This document shows positions 1 to 11,512 of a DNA stretch of 64,000 nucleotides, piece by piece. The notes below the pieces were generated by a model. The model was not told the origin of the DNA. It saw nothing but the letters and a program-made list of their open reading frames with translations, and ran no database searches. The stretch's first letter is position 1, and every line of letters starts with the position of its first letter. A program made the position numbers and the translations under genes. The DNA comes from Bromus sterilis (lineage: Eukaryota > Streptophyta > Magnoliopsida > Poales > Poaceae): assembly GCA_950022295.1 (NCBI GenBank), contig OX465601.1, positions 110,875,501 to 110,939,500 on the forward strand, in the 5' to 3' direction.

Positions 1-155
1 CATAGACCGATCGATTGCAACTACACAGGAGCGAGCATACTACCAATCAATATACTCGAGCTATCTACTTACCAGCTATACCGACATAACAAACAGATTG
101 AATCGAAAGAATTTCCACCGCGCAAAACAAGCAATGCAGTAACCAGATTGGCGAA

Positions 156-953
156 TCAATTCCCCTTGTTGTCCTCGTCGTCCTTGATCTCGCGCTCGCG
201 CTTGGCCTTGAGCTTCTCCTTGTCGGCCTTGAGCTCCTCGGCCTCCTTGTTCCACAGGTCGGCGAACTCGCAGTTCTTGTACTTATCGAACCAGGGCCCG
301 CCGCAGGTGTAGTGCAAGGCCTTGGGCTGCGTGGCCGGGTCGTCGGGGTCGACCTGGTTGTGTCCGACGAGGAAGTTCCAGACGAAGGGCACCTCCCCGA
401 TCTCCTCGTCGTCGAGCCAGGAGAAGCGGTGGAGGAAGGCGCCGGTCTTGGCGCTGACGGCGTCCGGGGTGAGCGCGGCGACGTTCTTGGGGTGGGCGCA
501 GTTGTAGAGCACCATGGAGGACCAGTTCTTGCGCGGGTAGGCGGTCTGGATGGCGCCGTTCATCTTGGTGGTCTCGCAGGGCTGGTACTCGTGCTTGACG
601 CAGACGACGGCGAGGCGCCTGGCGGCGTCGGGGTCCGCGGGCACGGCGGAGGCGATGAGTTCGGCGACGTCGGCGAGGTAGAGGAAATCGCAGTCGATGA
701 AGAGCGCCCAGCCGCGGTAGCCGGCGAGGTAGGGGGTGAGGAAGCGGGTGAAGGAGAACTCGGTGCTCTCGGTGCGGTCCCGCGCGCGCCAGTAGAGGCC
801 GGATGCGCGCAGGTCGTGCTGGCGGATGGGGCGCACGTCGAGCGGCACGGTGGCGTGGCGGAGGATGCTGCGGCGGCACACCTCGTACGCCTCGTGCTCC
901 AGCGGGTCGTACCCGACGAAGACCCGGAACGGCTCCGGCGGCGGCACCGTCAT
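156..953 (-). CDS. Nucleotide-diphospho-sugar transferase-like protein, single exon
   Basis: An intact 265-residue reading frame with no intron. It looks like a GT-A-fold glycosyltransferase of the plant nucleotide-diphospho-sugar transferase superfamily, which would move a sugar from a nucleotide sugar to an unknown acceptor. Seen in the sequence: an N-terminal strand VFVGYDP (residues 11-17), a following EAYEVCRRSI helix, and a hydrophobic strand ending in a DxD-type metal site, DCD at residues 87-89 within ALFIDCDFLYL. A C-terminal part with GGPWFDKY follows, then a strongly charged Lys/Glu/Asp tail. No signal peptide or membrane segment is evident, so a soluble cytosolic protein is possible. 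The start is the only early Met; it sits in a CCACC-ATG context and follows a (ACC)n-rich leader. Codon use is very GC-rich, as in many grass single-exon genes. This is the only ordinary host gene recognised. The fold is fairly sure; substrate and pathway cannot be told. Confidence 0.85.
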   Translation of the reverse strand: MTVPPPEPFRVFVGYDPLEHEAYEVCRRSILRHATVPLDVRPIRQHDLRASGLYWRARDRTESTEFSFTRFLTPYLAGYRGWALFIDCDFLYLADVAELIASAVPADPDAARRLAVVCVKHEYQPCETTKMNGAIQTAYPRKNWSSMVLYNCAHPKNVAALTPDAVSAKTGAFLHRFSWLDDEEIGEVPFVWNFLVGHNQVDPDDPATQPKALHYTCGGPWFDKYKNCEFADLWNKEAEELKADKEKLKAKREREIKDDEDNKGN

Positions 954-971
954 GGTGGTTTGGATCTGGGC

Positions 972-992
972 GGTGGTGGTGGTGGTGGTGGT
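972..992. repeat. (GGT)n trinucleotide microsatellite in the 5' leader
   Basis: Seven perfect GGT triplets lie about 20 bp upstream of the glycosyltransferase-like start codon. On the gene's own strand they read (ACC)7, so they probably form part of its 5' untranslated leader. A natural length polymorphism site. Confidence 0.85.
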
Positions 993-1477
993 GAGGGGAA
1001 TGGAGCGGAGCGGGCTTTAATGGAAGGAAGGGGCCTGGCGAGGCGAGGTGGGGCTAAAAGTTCCTAAAGATGGCAAACGGGAGAGGTCATCTCTAATCTT
1101 GAGATTTGGAATCTAATCCATCTCCCCCCTGATGTGCGTTTTGCGGCACGGGGGGATGACGCGTTGGGCCCGGGGAGCGGGGTCGGTGATTTTCGTCGGT
1201 GGGGGATTGACAGCTGGGTGCGGTGGCGCCGGGAGGCTGGGGTCGGGTTGCCGGCGAGCGCGGCCGCGGTGGCGAGTCGGCGTGCGTGGGTGCGGCACGG
1301 GCGGGAGCGTGGAAACCAGGGGTTGGATGGAGTCCGCCCACCGCCTGCGGCGTGGGCCGGGGGTCGGTCACTGGAAGTGGACGGCCATGTGCTCCGGTGT
1401 TGGCGTGTCCGTCGCATGCTGTGGTCGCGCCTCGTCAAACTGTCACAGAGGTCCTCTCGTGAAAGACTCAACAGTGC
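993..1477. other. Upstream region of the glycosyltransferase-like gene
   Basis: GC-rich up to about 1350, then mixed. It should contain the minus-strand promoter of the gene at 156-953. An AT-rich patch near 1010-1060 is the only weak TATA-like candidate and no clear core promoter motif can be assigned. The open frames here overlap on both strands and look like a by-product of high GC content. Confidence 0.5.
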
Positions 1478-1480
1478 TAA

Positions 1481-1988
1481 GGGCATTTCTAACTGATTCA
1501 TTAAAGCTGCAATTCTAGTATAAATTGCAACTATATGTCAACACACATATAAGAATGAAACATAAATTTAAATGTTCAACCAAATAAAGAATATATATTT
1601 CAAATCGAATTATTCAAAGTTAAACACGCCGAATGCTTCAAATATATCAAATAACATTTCATAAAACAACTAGGACTCGCTTAGATGTTGCCAATGATGC
1701 TCAATAAGATCTTGTTGGAGCCGAGTATGAACTTGATTGTTCTCGATCTTTCGATGATACTCAAGAAATTACACTATCATGTTCGTATCATACTCTGGCT
1801 CAGCCGGAGTCCCGTTGGTGATGTACCGATAATTCTCAAGCATATATCTCTCTCTCTCGTCTTCAATGGGTCAGAGTAAAAATATACTCCACTAACACTG
1901 TATTGGGGATCGGCTTGGTGCCCGTTAGTGGAGTAAAACTAAAAAAATTCTCCACTAACCAGTTTTAGGGTATCGGTTAGAAATGCCC
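1481..1988. mobile_element. PIF/Harbinger (Tourist-like) MITE
   Basis: A 508-bp AT-rich element without coding capacity. It begins GGGCATTTCTAAC and ends with the inverted copy GTTAGAAATGCCC, and both ends are flanked directly by TAA (1478-1480 and 1989-1991). A 3-bp TAA/TTA target duplication with GGG-starting terminal inverted repeats is the hallmark of PIF/Harbinger-derived MITEs. It lies about 0.5 kb upstream of the glycosyltransferase-like gene, within its likely promoter neighbourhood. Confidence 0.8.
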
Positions 1989-1991
1989 TAA

Positions 1992-3836
1992 CAGTAGCAT
2001 GCAGATGTATTCTTCAAACTTCAGATGGTCTACTGCATGATGGTCGATGACCATGTGACATGTTTTGAAGTACTTTAATCTGAGTTGTTTAGCGTATCTT
2101 CAACAAGGGTCTTTAATTTTTTTCGTAAACTTTTGGATCTGACTGTTTGGCTGTGGTTTGCCATCTAACGAGATTTATATTTGTTCGTAGATCAGTTCGT
2201 GTGTTTTTTTCCTGCAAATCAGACGCAAACTGAGGTCTACGGAAGTTCAAACCGCCATCATGTAGGACTCTAACACCTCGGCCCACTCAAATTCCTCTCC
2301 TGGGTCCTTTTTTCCACTTCACCCTTGCTCTTCCTCATTGCTCTGCATCTGCATCCTCTTCGTCCAACTGTCAATGTATTCTTCGGCCATCGCCCACGAA
2401 TTTCCGAACGCATGCAGCCTCCAGCATCATGCGAAGGAAGGCACTTTTTCCTCGGCCATCCCTTCAGAGGAGACACCCGAGTATGCCAGATGCGAGAAGC
2501 GTCAAAAATTAGCGAAGGAGTCTGCCTCGACCATACCACCATCAGATCCATCTTCGGGGCTAACTTCACCGAGTGGGCAGCCCTGCTCCCTACTCGAAAG
2601 ACTCGAGAAAAGACTGTCGCTTTCGTGTAAGTAGATTCTATTCAGATGATGATGTATTTACTAGTATTCCATCATGATAGTCCATTGCACTCTTTTGGTG
2701 TTGGAGGTGGAAGCCAACCGATGATGCCCCCTCTGCTCAAGTGCAGGGGCAGTGATGGTCATGCCCCTCTCCCAGGCCCCATCTCACACTAAATTCTCTG
2801 ATGTTTTCACGGAGCCGGTTGCCAAGTAATTCATTGAAGGTTTTGGCCACGAAAAGGCTAGACTTTTGACGACCGCGGGCCCAACGATTTCTCTCACCCC
2901 TTCGACCATAATGGGGAGGAGACAACAAACCAAACTCCCAGGGTCGAGCCTTGTGCAGAAGAAGTTGACCAGGGACGGGGGTCGTGGATCCCTCACCCCC
3001 CTTCTTGAAGAACCCAGTATGCCCCCTCAAGCTTCCTCTTCCTAAGTTTCAACGTCAGGAGAAATGATGTCCACGTCGCCTTTTGAAGGCGCCTCTTTGG
3101 CACAGTGTTAGGAAGAGAGGAGACACCTTCTGAGCCGCCTCTTTGTACATGGGTTGGAGTCTGTTTAATCAGAGCCCTACCAGTATGTTTGGTCTGAAGT
3201 TGATACAATCTCAAGTTATAAATGGCAAGCTTAGGTGTCTACTAGATACCTTACTTTCGATATGATTGTGGGGAGTTCCACTTGTGTGATGCATCCCCCC
3301 CCGAGTCCGCTTTCGAAGCAGATCACGCAACATCTCCCATACGACCAACTTGGAGAGGTCGAACTAATAGTTTTGTGTGAGCTCGTTATAGCCATAGATC
3401 GGCTTGTGAGAAAGCCAAACAATGGATGCAATCTCCGAGCCATAGAGGCAAGCACATGGGTTTGTGTGGATTCATTTCAGATGACCTGACTGCGGGGAAA
3501 TTCAGTTAGTTTGGTGTAGCCCCTGAGTATGCTATCAAAAGAGGTCGATTACAATTGCTCTCGTACGGCTAGCCCAGAGAGGTGAGACTTAATATTTTTA
3601 TGTCGATCAACACGTAAGACATAAGAAAGTGAAATTGAAAGCAACTCAATAGTATGAGGACGAAACACCTTTATTTAATGTATATGGGATTGAGGTAAAA
3701 ACATAAAAGTATGGAGATAGCTTTGTAATAAAAAATATGAAAGGTTGAAATGACGCAGTTGGATAGTGTTCCATTGAATGGTGGGCGTTCGGCCTGATGG
3801 AGTTAAACATGCCACCTCTTGCCATAGACCTAGTCG
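1992..3836. other. Intergenic DNA without recognisable gene
   Basis: No conserved domain could be read here. The longest plausible open frame is at 2338-2634 (+, 98 residues, N-terminal hydrophobic stretch). It has no recognised motif, and the overlapping frame at 2325-2630 is just as open, so it is not called a gene. Text near 3500-3540 resembles the 3' noncoding parts of Ty3 elements, so much of this may be decayed retrotransposon DNA. Confidence 0.4.
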
Positions 3837-4360
3837 GTGCCACTAGTAGGGTTGGAGTTGAAGCTATGTGGATCTTGTATGCCCTTTGGGATGAAGTTGA
3901 TGGAGGTTGGATGTGTAAAGTTGGGATCTACTGCTCGAGCTCTGTTTGAAGTTCGTGCAGTGTTGGCCTCGTCTTCTGGGATGACCTCTTCATCTGTGGT
4001 GAACTCTGCCCTGGTGATCTCCAGATTTTCAAAATCTTCTTCGAGGGTGTTCTTTGGCGTTGCCGCTGCCAGTTATGATCCCGTGTGTGCGGCTAGCGTT
4101 TTAAGGTCCATGTAGGCGCAGGAAGGTATGGCCATGAATTTTACGTAGGCCGGGAGACCAAGTAGCGCATGTGTCGTCCCAGTGAAAACCAGGGTACCTT
4201 GGACACTCTCCCCGGAATACATAGTTACATGCGATTTCTTGAAGTAGACATAAAAATGATGATAATAAGTGGATGAGTTATTTATGACTAATGTGAGTAC
4301 TCGATTTTGTCGTACGTCCACATATCCATATTTGCTAGCCTCTTCGGTGTCGTGCATTGC
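3837..4360 (-). pseudogene. Degenerate Ty3/gypsy gag-protease fragment
   Basis: The minus strand encodes HALLGLPAYVKFMAIPS, which closely matches HALLGRPAYAKFMAIPC in the protease-region polyprotein of the Tat-like element at 26231-27475. The fragment is therefore a relic of a related element. The flanking frame is acidic and interrupted by stops, and no LTR or reverse transcriptase remains nearby. It is an old truncated copy, independent of the nest to the right. Confidence 0.55.
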
Positions 4361-4679
4361 CCGATCTCACCTTGAGATACAGTGCATATTTCATCGGTAA
4401 ATCCAACTCCCATGGGATGACTCGCTGTCGCACACATAATCCTCATTATATCCTTCCTTCGAATAGCCACCATACCTACCTATAATGGTATTTTCATATC
4501 CATTTTGAGATATATTTCCATGAAACTTCCATAGATTTTTTGTATGACTCTTTCTTCATTGTCATATTGCTTTGCATGATCATATAGAGCTAGCATGACC
4601 TTATTGGCTAGTCTACTTGGTCATCACTTTTTACATGTCACACTAAATCATTGCACATCCTGGTACACTGCTAGAGACA

Positions 4680-5203
4680 TCTATAATCTATAATACTATA
4701 ATAGATCACCCCCACTATCTTATCTATCTCAACATGCAAGCATGCCACCTCATCAAAGGCCCACCACAATATGCATGAGAACAAGTTCTTCATTATTAGT
4801 TGATCTCATGCACACATCTATTTAATGACACATGCAACCTCCCTCAACATGCATGGATTTTTTTTCTTTATATTACATCACTTTTAAAATGCATACATGT
4901 CACAACATCAAAGACTCACCACAATATGCATGAAAACAAGTTCTTTGTTATTAGTTGATCTCATGCATACATCAATATGATGACACATGCCAACTCACTC
5001 AACATGCATGGATTTTTTTTCTTTATATTACATTACATATATTTAATAAATATTTTTAACTACACAATAATAAAATACAAAACATAAAATGTATTTTGAC
5101 TTTAGTTTATATACTATTAATTCAACTATTCATGTTTCATGCAATCAATCATTCAACATATATTGCAATTGATTTCCGCAGCAACGCGCGGGGTATCATC
5201 TAG
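4680..5203 (+). mobile_element. Small non-autonomous Helitron-like element
   Basis: The 5' end begins TCTATAATCTATAATAC and the 3' end is ACGCGCGGGGTATCATCTAG. This fits the Helitron pattern of a 5' TC, a GC-rich subterminal hairpin region and a 3' CTRR. The element sits between an A (4679) and a T (5204), the expected A^T insertion site, with no target duplication. It has no Rep/helicase coding and is only about 524 bp. The 5' end is less certain than the 3' end. Confidence 0.65.
4741..5037. repeat. Internal tandem duplication inside the Helitron-like element
   Basis: Two copies of a roughly 142-bp segment (4741-4882 and 4896-5037), offset by 155 bp. Each contains CACCACAATATGCATGA, a TTAGTTGATCTCATGCA stretch and CAACATGCATGG followed by a T-run. 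They differ at several positions, so the duplication is not recent. Confidence 0.8.
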
Positions 5204-5356
5204 TTTATATAGATATAGAGTCATTACTCTTCTCTCAAAGTTACGAGTAAATAAAAGTGTGTTGTCTATTAGAGTGTGTCCGTACCAGTGAGGTATAAAA
5301 AGAGTCCGACGTGCCCACTAGAAAAAGAGGCCAAAAAGAGAGGTGCCAAAATAAAA

Positions 5357-6397
5357 AAAAATAACAACAACAAAGCATGTGAGTCCCAAACAAGTTGGGG
5401 TAGGCTAGAGCTGAAACCCAAAAGATATCGAAACCAAGTCATGGTTCTAGCATGTGGATAGATAACTTCCACACACCCATGTCCAGAGCTAGATCTTTGG
5501 TGATAACCCAGTCCTTCAAATATCTCTTCATGGACTCCTCTCAAGTCAAGTTTGGTCTCCCCTAACCTCTCTTGACATTATCATCACACCTTAACCGCCC
5601 TCTATGCACATGCACTTCAGGAGACCTACGCTGGATATGCCCAAATCATCTCAGACGATGTTGGACAAGCTTCTCTTCAATTGGTGCCACCCCAATTCTC
5701 TCACGTAAATCACCATTTCGGAGTCGATCGTTCCTTGTGTGGCCACATGCCCATCTCAAACGACGCATCTCTACCACACCTAGTTGTTGGGCATGTTGCC
5801 CTTTAGTTGGCCGACATTCAACACCATACAACATCGCAGGTCGAATCACCATTCTATAGAACTTGTCTTTTAGATTTTGTGACACTCTCTTATCGCAAAG
5901 AACGCTAGAAGCTTGATGCCACTTCAGCCACCAACTTTGATTCGGAGGCTCACATCTTCATCAGTATCACCATCATTCTGCAACATTGGCCCCAAATATT
6001 AAAAGGTATCCTTCTGAGGTACCACATGTCCATCAAGTCTAACTTCCTCCTCTCCCTCATGCCTAGTAGTACTGAAACCGCACCTCATGTACTCAGTTTT
6101 AGTTCTACTAAGACTAAAACCTTTTGATTCTAAATTATGTCCCCACGGCTCTAACTTTTTATTAACCCCCTCCCGACTATTTTTGACTAGCACCACTTCA
6201 TCTTCAAAGAGCATGCACCATGGGATGCCCCCCTTAATATCCCGTGTGACCTCATCCATCACCAAAGCGAAAATACAAGGGCTCAAAGCTGACCCTTGGT
6301 GCAAAAATATTTTAATTGTAAATTCATCAGTGTCGCCGCCGCTTTTTCACGTACTTGTCACAACATTGTCATACATATCCTCGATGAGGGTAATGTA
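5357..6397 (-). pseudogene. LINE segment: C-terminal part of reverse transcriptase and 3' tail
   Basis: Encodes HQGSALSPCIFALVMDEV (RT palm region) and GIPWCMLFEDEVVLV. The latter is the catalytic motif region, in which FADD is expected in this family but FEDE is seen, so the active site is damaged. SRTKTEYM and a C-terminal block ending RIGVAPIEEKLVQHRLR follow. Frames change between 5885 and 5999. The last coding stretch is followed by a TTG-rich 3' terminus near 5357. Its 5' neighbour in the same element is at 11142-11261. Confidence 0.8.
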
Positions 6398-9300
6398 TGT
6401 AACACCCCCAGTGCCAGTACAGTAATCACTACAGTGATTCCACTGTTAGTGATCATTACTGTCGATGATCAAGCCTTGATCACCTTTGATCATAGCTCTT
6501 TGGAATTCCAACCCTGATAAAATTTTCAAATAAAGGTGGATTATAAATTCTCTCCAAGACTTGTGGATGCCAGTCAATCAACATGATCATGGTTAAACCA
6601 AGTCAACTCCTAGCCATTTGAATATTCCCAAGTCAAGGATAATTATGAGACCAATGTTGATGGGTTATCAAAATAGTCATGGAATATAAAATGAAAATGA
6701 AATCATAGTAAACCAAAGTGATGGAATCAAATTATAAAATGCCTAACAATCATTAGGCCATGATTATATAGCAATGGTTATTTTATTAAATTGGTATATT
6801 AATATTAATAAATAAAAACAATAGCTTGAAAGTTATTAACTTGCCAGGGTAATAAAATAGGCAAGTGCAATTTTAAATGAACTAAAAATTAGGGAAACAA
6901 TTTTATAAAATGGCCTATAATCAATGGGTCATTATAAAATGGAAATGAGCTTTTATTATCAAGGTTAAATAATATTAAATGAATAATAACAGTGCTTGGC
7001 AGCCCCAATTGATCCTTTAAATATTTAATCAAAATCCAAATGGTTTTATTATTGAACCCTATCTTTTGTGGTGCTGCTTTTAGGTGTAACACAATTTATG
7101 ATGCAATTTTCAAATTTTAGAAAATTCCCTAACTACACAAATAAATAAAAAGAAAACATAAACAAAAAGAAAAAAATGGAAAAAAAAACGGCCCAGGCCA
7201 ACTGGGCCTAGTGCCCAGCCAACCCAGGCCGGCCCAGCCAGCCCACCCCCCCGGGGTCAACGCCCCCTCTCCCCACCCGGATCCGATCTTGTCTCTCCTA
7301 TCCCCCCCATCTGGACACAGCGGCCGCAGGCCGAACCCCGCCGCTGCCGGCTTCTCGGCCCGCCGCGCCGCTCCCTGCCGCCCCCTCGTGGTGGAGCTCC
7401 TCCTCCACCCCACCGACCCGCCGCTCGCCTCCTCCTGGTGCCGCCCACCGAAACCCTAGCCGCCGGGCTCAGGGTCGCTTCACGTCGCCGCGGTGGCCGT
7501 CGTGGCTCCGGCGCCACCGGCCACCTCAACGGCGACCTCCCCAGCCGCGACGCCCACCCCCCTCGTGAGCTCCTCCCCGTCTCGCATAGCCCGTGCACCC
7601 ACTCCCTTGGTCACCCCGTGCCGAGCCACGCAGCGTGCGCCCCACGCCCCCTGGTGGCGCCTTCTCCATGCCCTGCCCGCGCTCACGACGCCCTGGTCGC
7701 GCCCCTGGACACCCCGGGCGCGCCTTGCCCTGCACCTAGGTGCCGCTGCCTGCTGTGCTTGCTGAAGGGGTTGTGCGGCCGCGCTGCTTGCTGATGCTGC
7801 TGTTGGCTTCTGTTGCATCTGCTACTAGCTATTGCTGTTGTTGAAGATACACCTATGGACAGTAGCAAAAATACAACGAAACGAATTCAAATGTGAACAA
7901 AAATTATGTGGATGCAGAGTAGACGGAACGTGCTCCAAATTGTTCCATTGGACCAACTCCCGAATGCGTAAGGATTAAATCCTACAAAATTCACAAAATG
8001 AGAGTTTTTGTTAAGAAGGAACTAACCGAAAACTGTATCGTGTTCATGGCTACTTAGAGTTGATAATACAAAATTTATTGGAATCTTTCAATTGAGGGCA
8101 ATACATTATTGTACTCTTATTGTAGTAAAAAAAACTATAGGTATCATCTCAATTAGCTCTATGAATAAATGGCATCATCAATGCAAAGTTACATCTCTTG
8201 GAAATTTCTGAAAATATACATTGAGTAGTACCTTTCTAGTAGAGTTTTAATTATGCAAATAAACTCTGATATTAAATCAATTGGTACCAGTTTGTAGAGA
8301 AAGTTTTGCACATGATACAGTCCACCTTGATTGGTCAACTTTTTGACTGAACCCCATTGGCTCCACATGTCATTGGATGTGGCTGTTTCCGTCTGAGTAT
8401 AAAAAGTATTTGCTATTTTTAATATGAATTGGATTATTCCAAGAATTCTACCAATGCAATTATAACTTTAGGAAATCATATTAAATAAACTGCAGCTCAG
8501 ATCCAAATACTTTCTACATGAAAGTTGACCAGAGAAATATCACGAATCCGAATACGGTACCTGTATAACCGCAAACCCCCTCTAACATACCGAACATGGA
8601 ATATTTCCCCCTCCGGTTCATTTGTTTGTCAGACGACCGGAGCCGGCAAACCTTTCCGGATGGAAATGCTTTGTATACGATAGTTGTCCAGAATGGATCC
8701 ACGATCACGGATATACTATCCACATGTCTGTCAGTTGTCTCCAACACTACAGACATGGTACCTTCCCCCTCCGGATCATCTGTCCGGTAATCAACCGGTA
8801 CTGATGAGTCATCACCGAATAAATTCCCACTCCGAGCAAATCACCGAACACCGCGTTAGAGCCCCGTTGCTTTGTATCTTCTATGTCATAGTATTGCTAT
8901 TATTGTTGTGTATTTATTGTTTCTCCCCCCTCTTTTATTGTCCGGTAGTCTCGACGTCCGCTGCTGATGCCCCTGTGATCGACTACTTCGTCGACGACAG
9001 TACCTCTACCGTCGAGCTTACAGGCAAGCAGAGCCATTCTCTTCCCCAGATATCGCCTATCTTTCCGTACATTTCTTGCACTAGGCATTGTTACTGCTGC
9101 TGCTACGATTACAATCCTATTCAATTGCATAGCCTGGCATTGTAGCCCCTTGATGTACCTTCCTTTAATCCTATGCTGCCTATTATTACTTATGCATTAT
9201 TCAGCAGTGAGCCCTGCGCATTGTTAGCTAGGATTAGATAGCGGGCCGTGATCACTCTGGGAGTGATCGCGGGAACGATATATTACAACTGCAACAGGTA

Positions 9301-11136
9301 CGGATCAATGCAGACACCCTAGGGAACCTACAACGGCGAGACTCTGCCGAGTCGCTTCGAGTTTGACTTACGAGTGGAATGGACTCGTATTTCACTCTCG
9401 TCGGCTCATTAGCGTAGCATCACCGGGATGATATGAGGTTTACCTCTTTAGTTCATTCCGCTGATGTCTCTGTCAAACCTCTTAAGTGTGCCATCGAGGG
9501 TGATTCCTCCTGGTTTCACTCAACGGTAGGGACTCGAACCAACTGGTGTCCTTAAAGGTAAGAAGTCGGGCGACCCAACGGTGCCCGCGAGAGGTATTGC
9601 GACGGGACGACAGGGAGGGTACGACTAGTGTACCGGTGTGCTTGGCCCCTGATCGTTGGCCGCGAGAGTTACCAACCCACGAAAGTCGAGCTCCTCCAGG
9701 AGCACACGCGAGACAAGGTAAGGAGACGGTTCACCTTGTTGGTAACCGCAGTGACTTGGTGGGACGACGGGGCAGGCACCGATGTACTGGTGGTCCTGGC
9801 TGCTGTCGTTGTCCGCGGGTCAGTTAAGTCGAGGCAACGATAACGGTTGTCTCGCAGGTTAATTAAAATGCTAAATGGTTCAGTGAATGTCTTGAGTTGG
9901 CTATATGCCATGTACGCACTACCTACCCGTGGGAATTACGAGTTATGGGCTCCTCTGCTTCGTAGTGTCGTCCGAGGACTCTTCAGACGTCAGCAGTACC
10001 GCGGCCTGCGCCGGGAAGTGGTGTTGTCTTATTTGCTCGCGCGGTGGTGTCTTATTTGGATTTGCTTCAACTTCACCGGCCGGCCACGCACCGTGCAGGA
10101 GTACGTTCGGGTTGGGGTCCAAGGCCCGGCGTACTTAGGATTTAGACCGGCGGATGGCCTCTCTGATGAGTTTGAAAGATGGGCTATGAAGTGTCGGATA
10201 GCCTCGGTGGAGCGTTCCCTAACAAGGTTCCCGCCACCCTGGAGATCCGTGCGTGTAGCGTAACACAAGTGCACCCCTGCAGGGAAGATTAATCTATTCG
10301 AATAGCCGTGTCCACGGTAACAGGACGCTTTATGCTGAAGCTGGATCTTACCACTAGAAACTATTATTATTAAACTGTATGGTTCCGGGTTTTCTTCCTC
10401 GCGGGGATGTCGAGGAGGTGAACTCGGAGGCATTGCTAATTATTACAACTTATTATTATACAATGCTGCAGCAACTTCTGCTGCATTGTTACTTTATGCT
10501 TTATATAAACTGTTGGCTGATTCTTACCTCATGCTGCAAGACATCGTCGGAAGATGCTAGTCTTCGTTAGGCCTAGCTTCTTACCCTTGCTCTGGATTTC
10601 TGTCTTTTAGTCCACTATATACAGCCTCTTCTTTCCGTTGATACAATGCATAATGCTTAGTAGCGGACGTAAGACTCGCGGGTATACTAGATACTCACCT
10701 GCTTTATTTCCTTTACTGTTTTGCCTGATCGGCCGCTGCAGTCGACGTTGGAGTCCAGGAGCAGGAGATCCCAGATGTCGACCACCGCCACGTGAAGATC
10801 CCCGATGCCTTCTACGACGTCGAGTTCCCCGTTGACCAGGAGTAGCTTGGAGTTTCCCAGGTAGGAGGCCTCGCCTTTTCGATCTGTTGTTATTTGTGCT
10901 AGCCTTCTTAAGGCAACCTTGTATCCTTGTGTCTGTACTCAGATACTATTGCTTCCGCTGACCTTGTGCTCTCAAGATGTGGTATTCGAGCCCTCGTGGC
11001 CCCTGGCTTGTATTAAACAGCTTGTATTATTTTATTTGTAGAGTTGTGTTGTGATATCTCACCGTGAGTCCCTAATCTCGATCGTGTACCTTGCGTGTAT
11101 GATTACTGTACACGGCTTGATTTTGGGGGCATCACA
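6398..11136 (+). mobile_element. Solo LTR 1, large chromovirus-type LTR
   Basis: A 4739-bp LTR starting TGTAACACCCCC and ending GGGGGCATCACA, flanked by a perfect 5-bp target duplication ATGTA (6393-6397 and 11137-11141). No primer-binding site, gag/pol or second LTR is associated with it. It is therefore a solo LTR left after LTR-LTR recombination, inserted into the LINE. Its ends and much of its body, including the CCCCCTCCGG blocks near 8609 and 8766 and the long stretch from about 9070 to 11130, are homologous to the LTRs of the array at 27964-51306, with clear divergence. The GC-rich part (about 7190-7800) holds overlapping open frames that are not supported as genes. Confidence 0.9.
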
Positions 11137-11141
11137 ATGTA

Positions 11142-11261
11142 CTTTGTTGGGACTTTGTGTTTCTCCAATGCCCACCACATGATATTCTGCGGTGTCTTAT
11201 CGTATGCCTTATCCAAGTCAATGGACATCATATGTAGGTCCTTCTTTTGCTCCTTTTTGAT
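11142..11261 (-). pseudogene. LINE segment: RT fingers/palm motif
   Basis: A 120-bp piece between solo LTR 1 and the Mutator-like element. It encodes KDLHMMSIDLDKAYDKTPQ and MWWALEKHKVPTKYI, which fit the RT domain with the first catalytic aspartate region (IDLDKAYD). It joins the LINE parts at 61248 and 6397. Confidence 0.8.
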
Positions 11262-11512
11262 TTTTTTCTCATAAAAAACCACTATCACCGCTGCAATGTA
11301 AAAAATACCACCTATAAAAAATATTATCAAAACTACATTGGCGACACATTCGACATGCGACACGTGTAATGTGCCACCACTACTATCGGCGGCACGCTCA
11401 AGCAATGGATTTATGTCGACAACAAAAAATAAAATAGATGTTGTGGGCCCTGTCGCCACCACCAACGGCGGCAGGTGCTGATGTGGAAGCTTGCCTCTGG
11501 TGGCACATTCTT
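11262..11512 (+). repeat. Left terminal inverted repeat of the Mutator-like element
   Basis: Aligned with the reverse complement of 60985-61247 it shows shared blocks such as TATCAAAACTAC / TGTCAAAACTAC, GGCACGCTCA, a GCGGCA block and GCCTCTGGTGGCA, at roughly 70-75% identity by eye over about 250 bp. The small frames in it are not genes. Confidence 0.7.

Noticed and set aside
2338..2634. Small plus-strand gene of 98 codons
   Set aside because: An overlapping frame of similar length is equally open and no motif, promoter or homologue could be recognised.
7129..7818. Proline/alanine-rich frames in solo LTR 1 as host genes
   Set aside because: They lie inside an LTR bounded by a perfect target duplication, show no recognised domain, and several frames are open at once.
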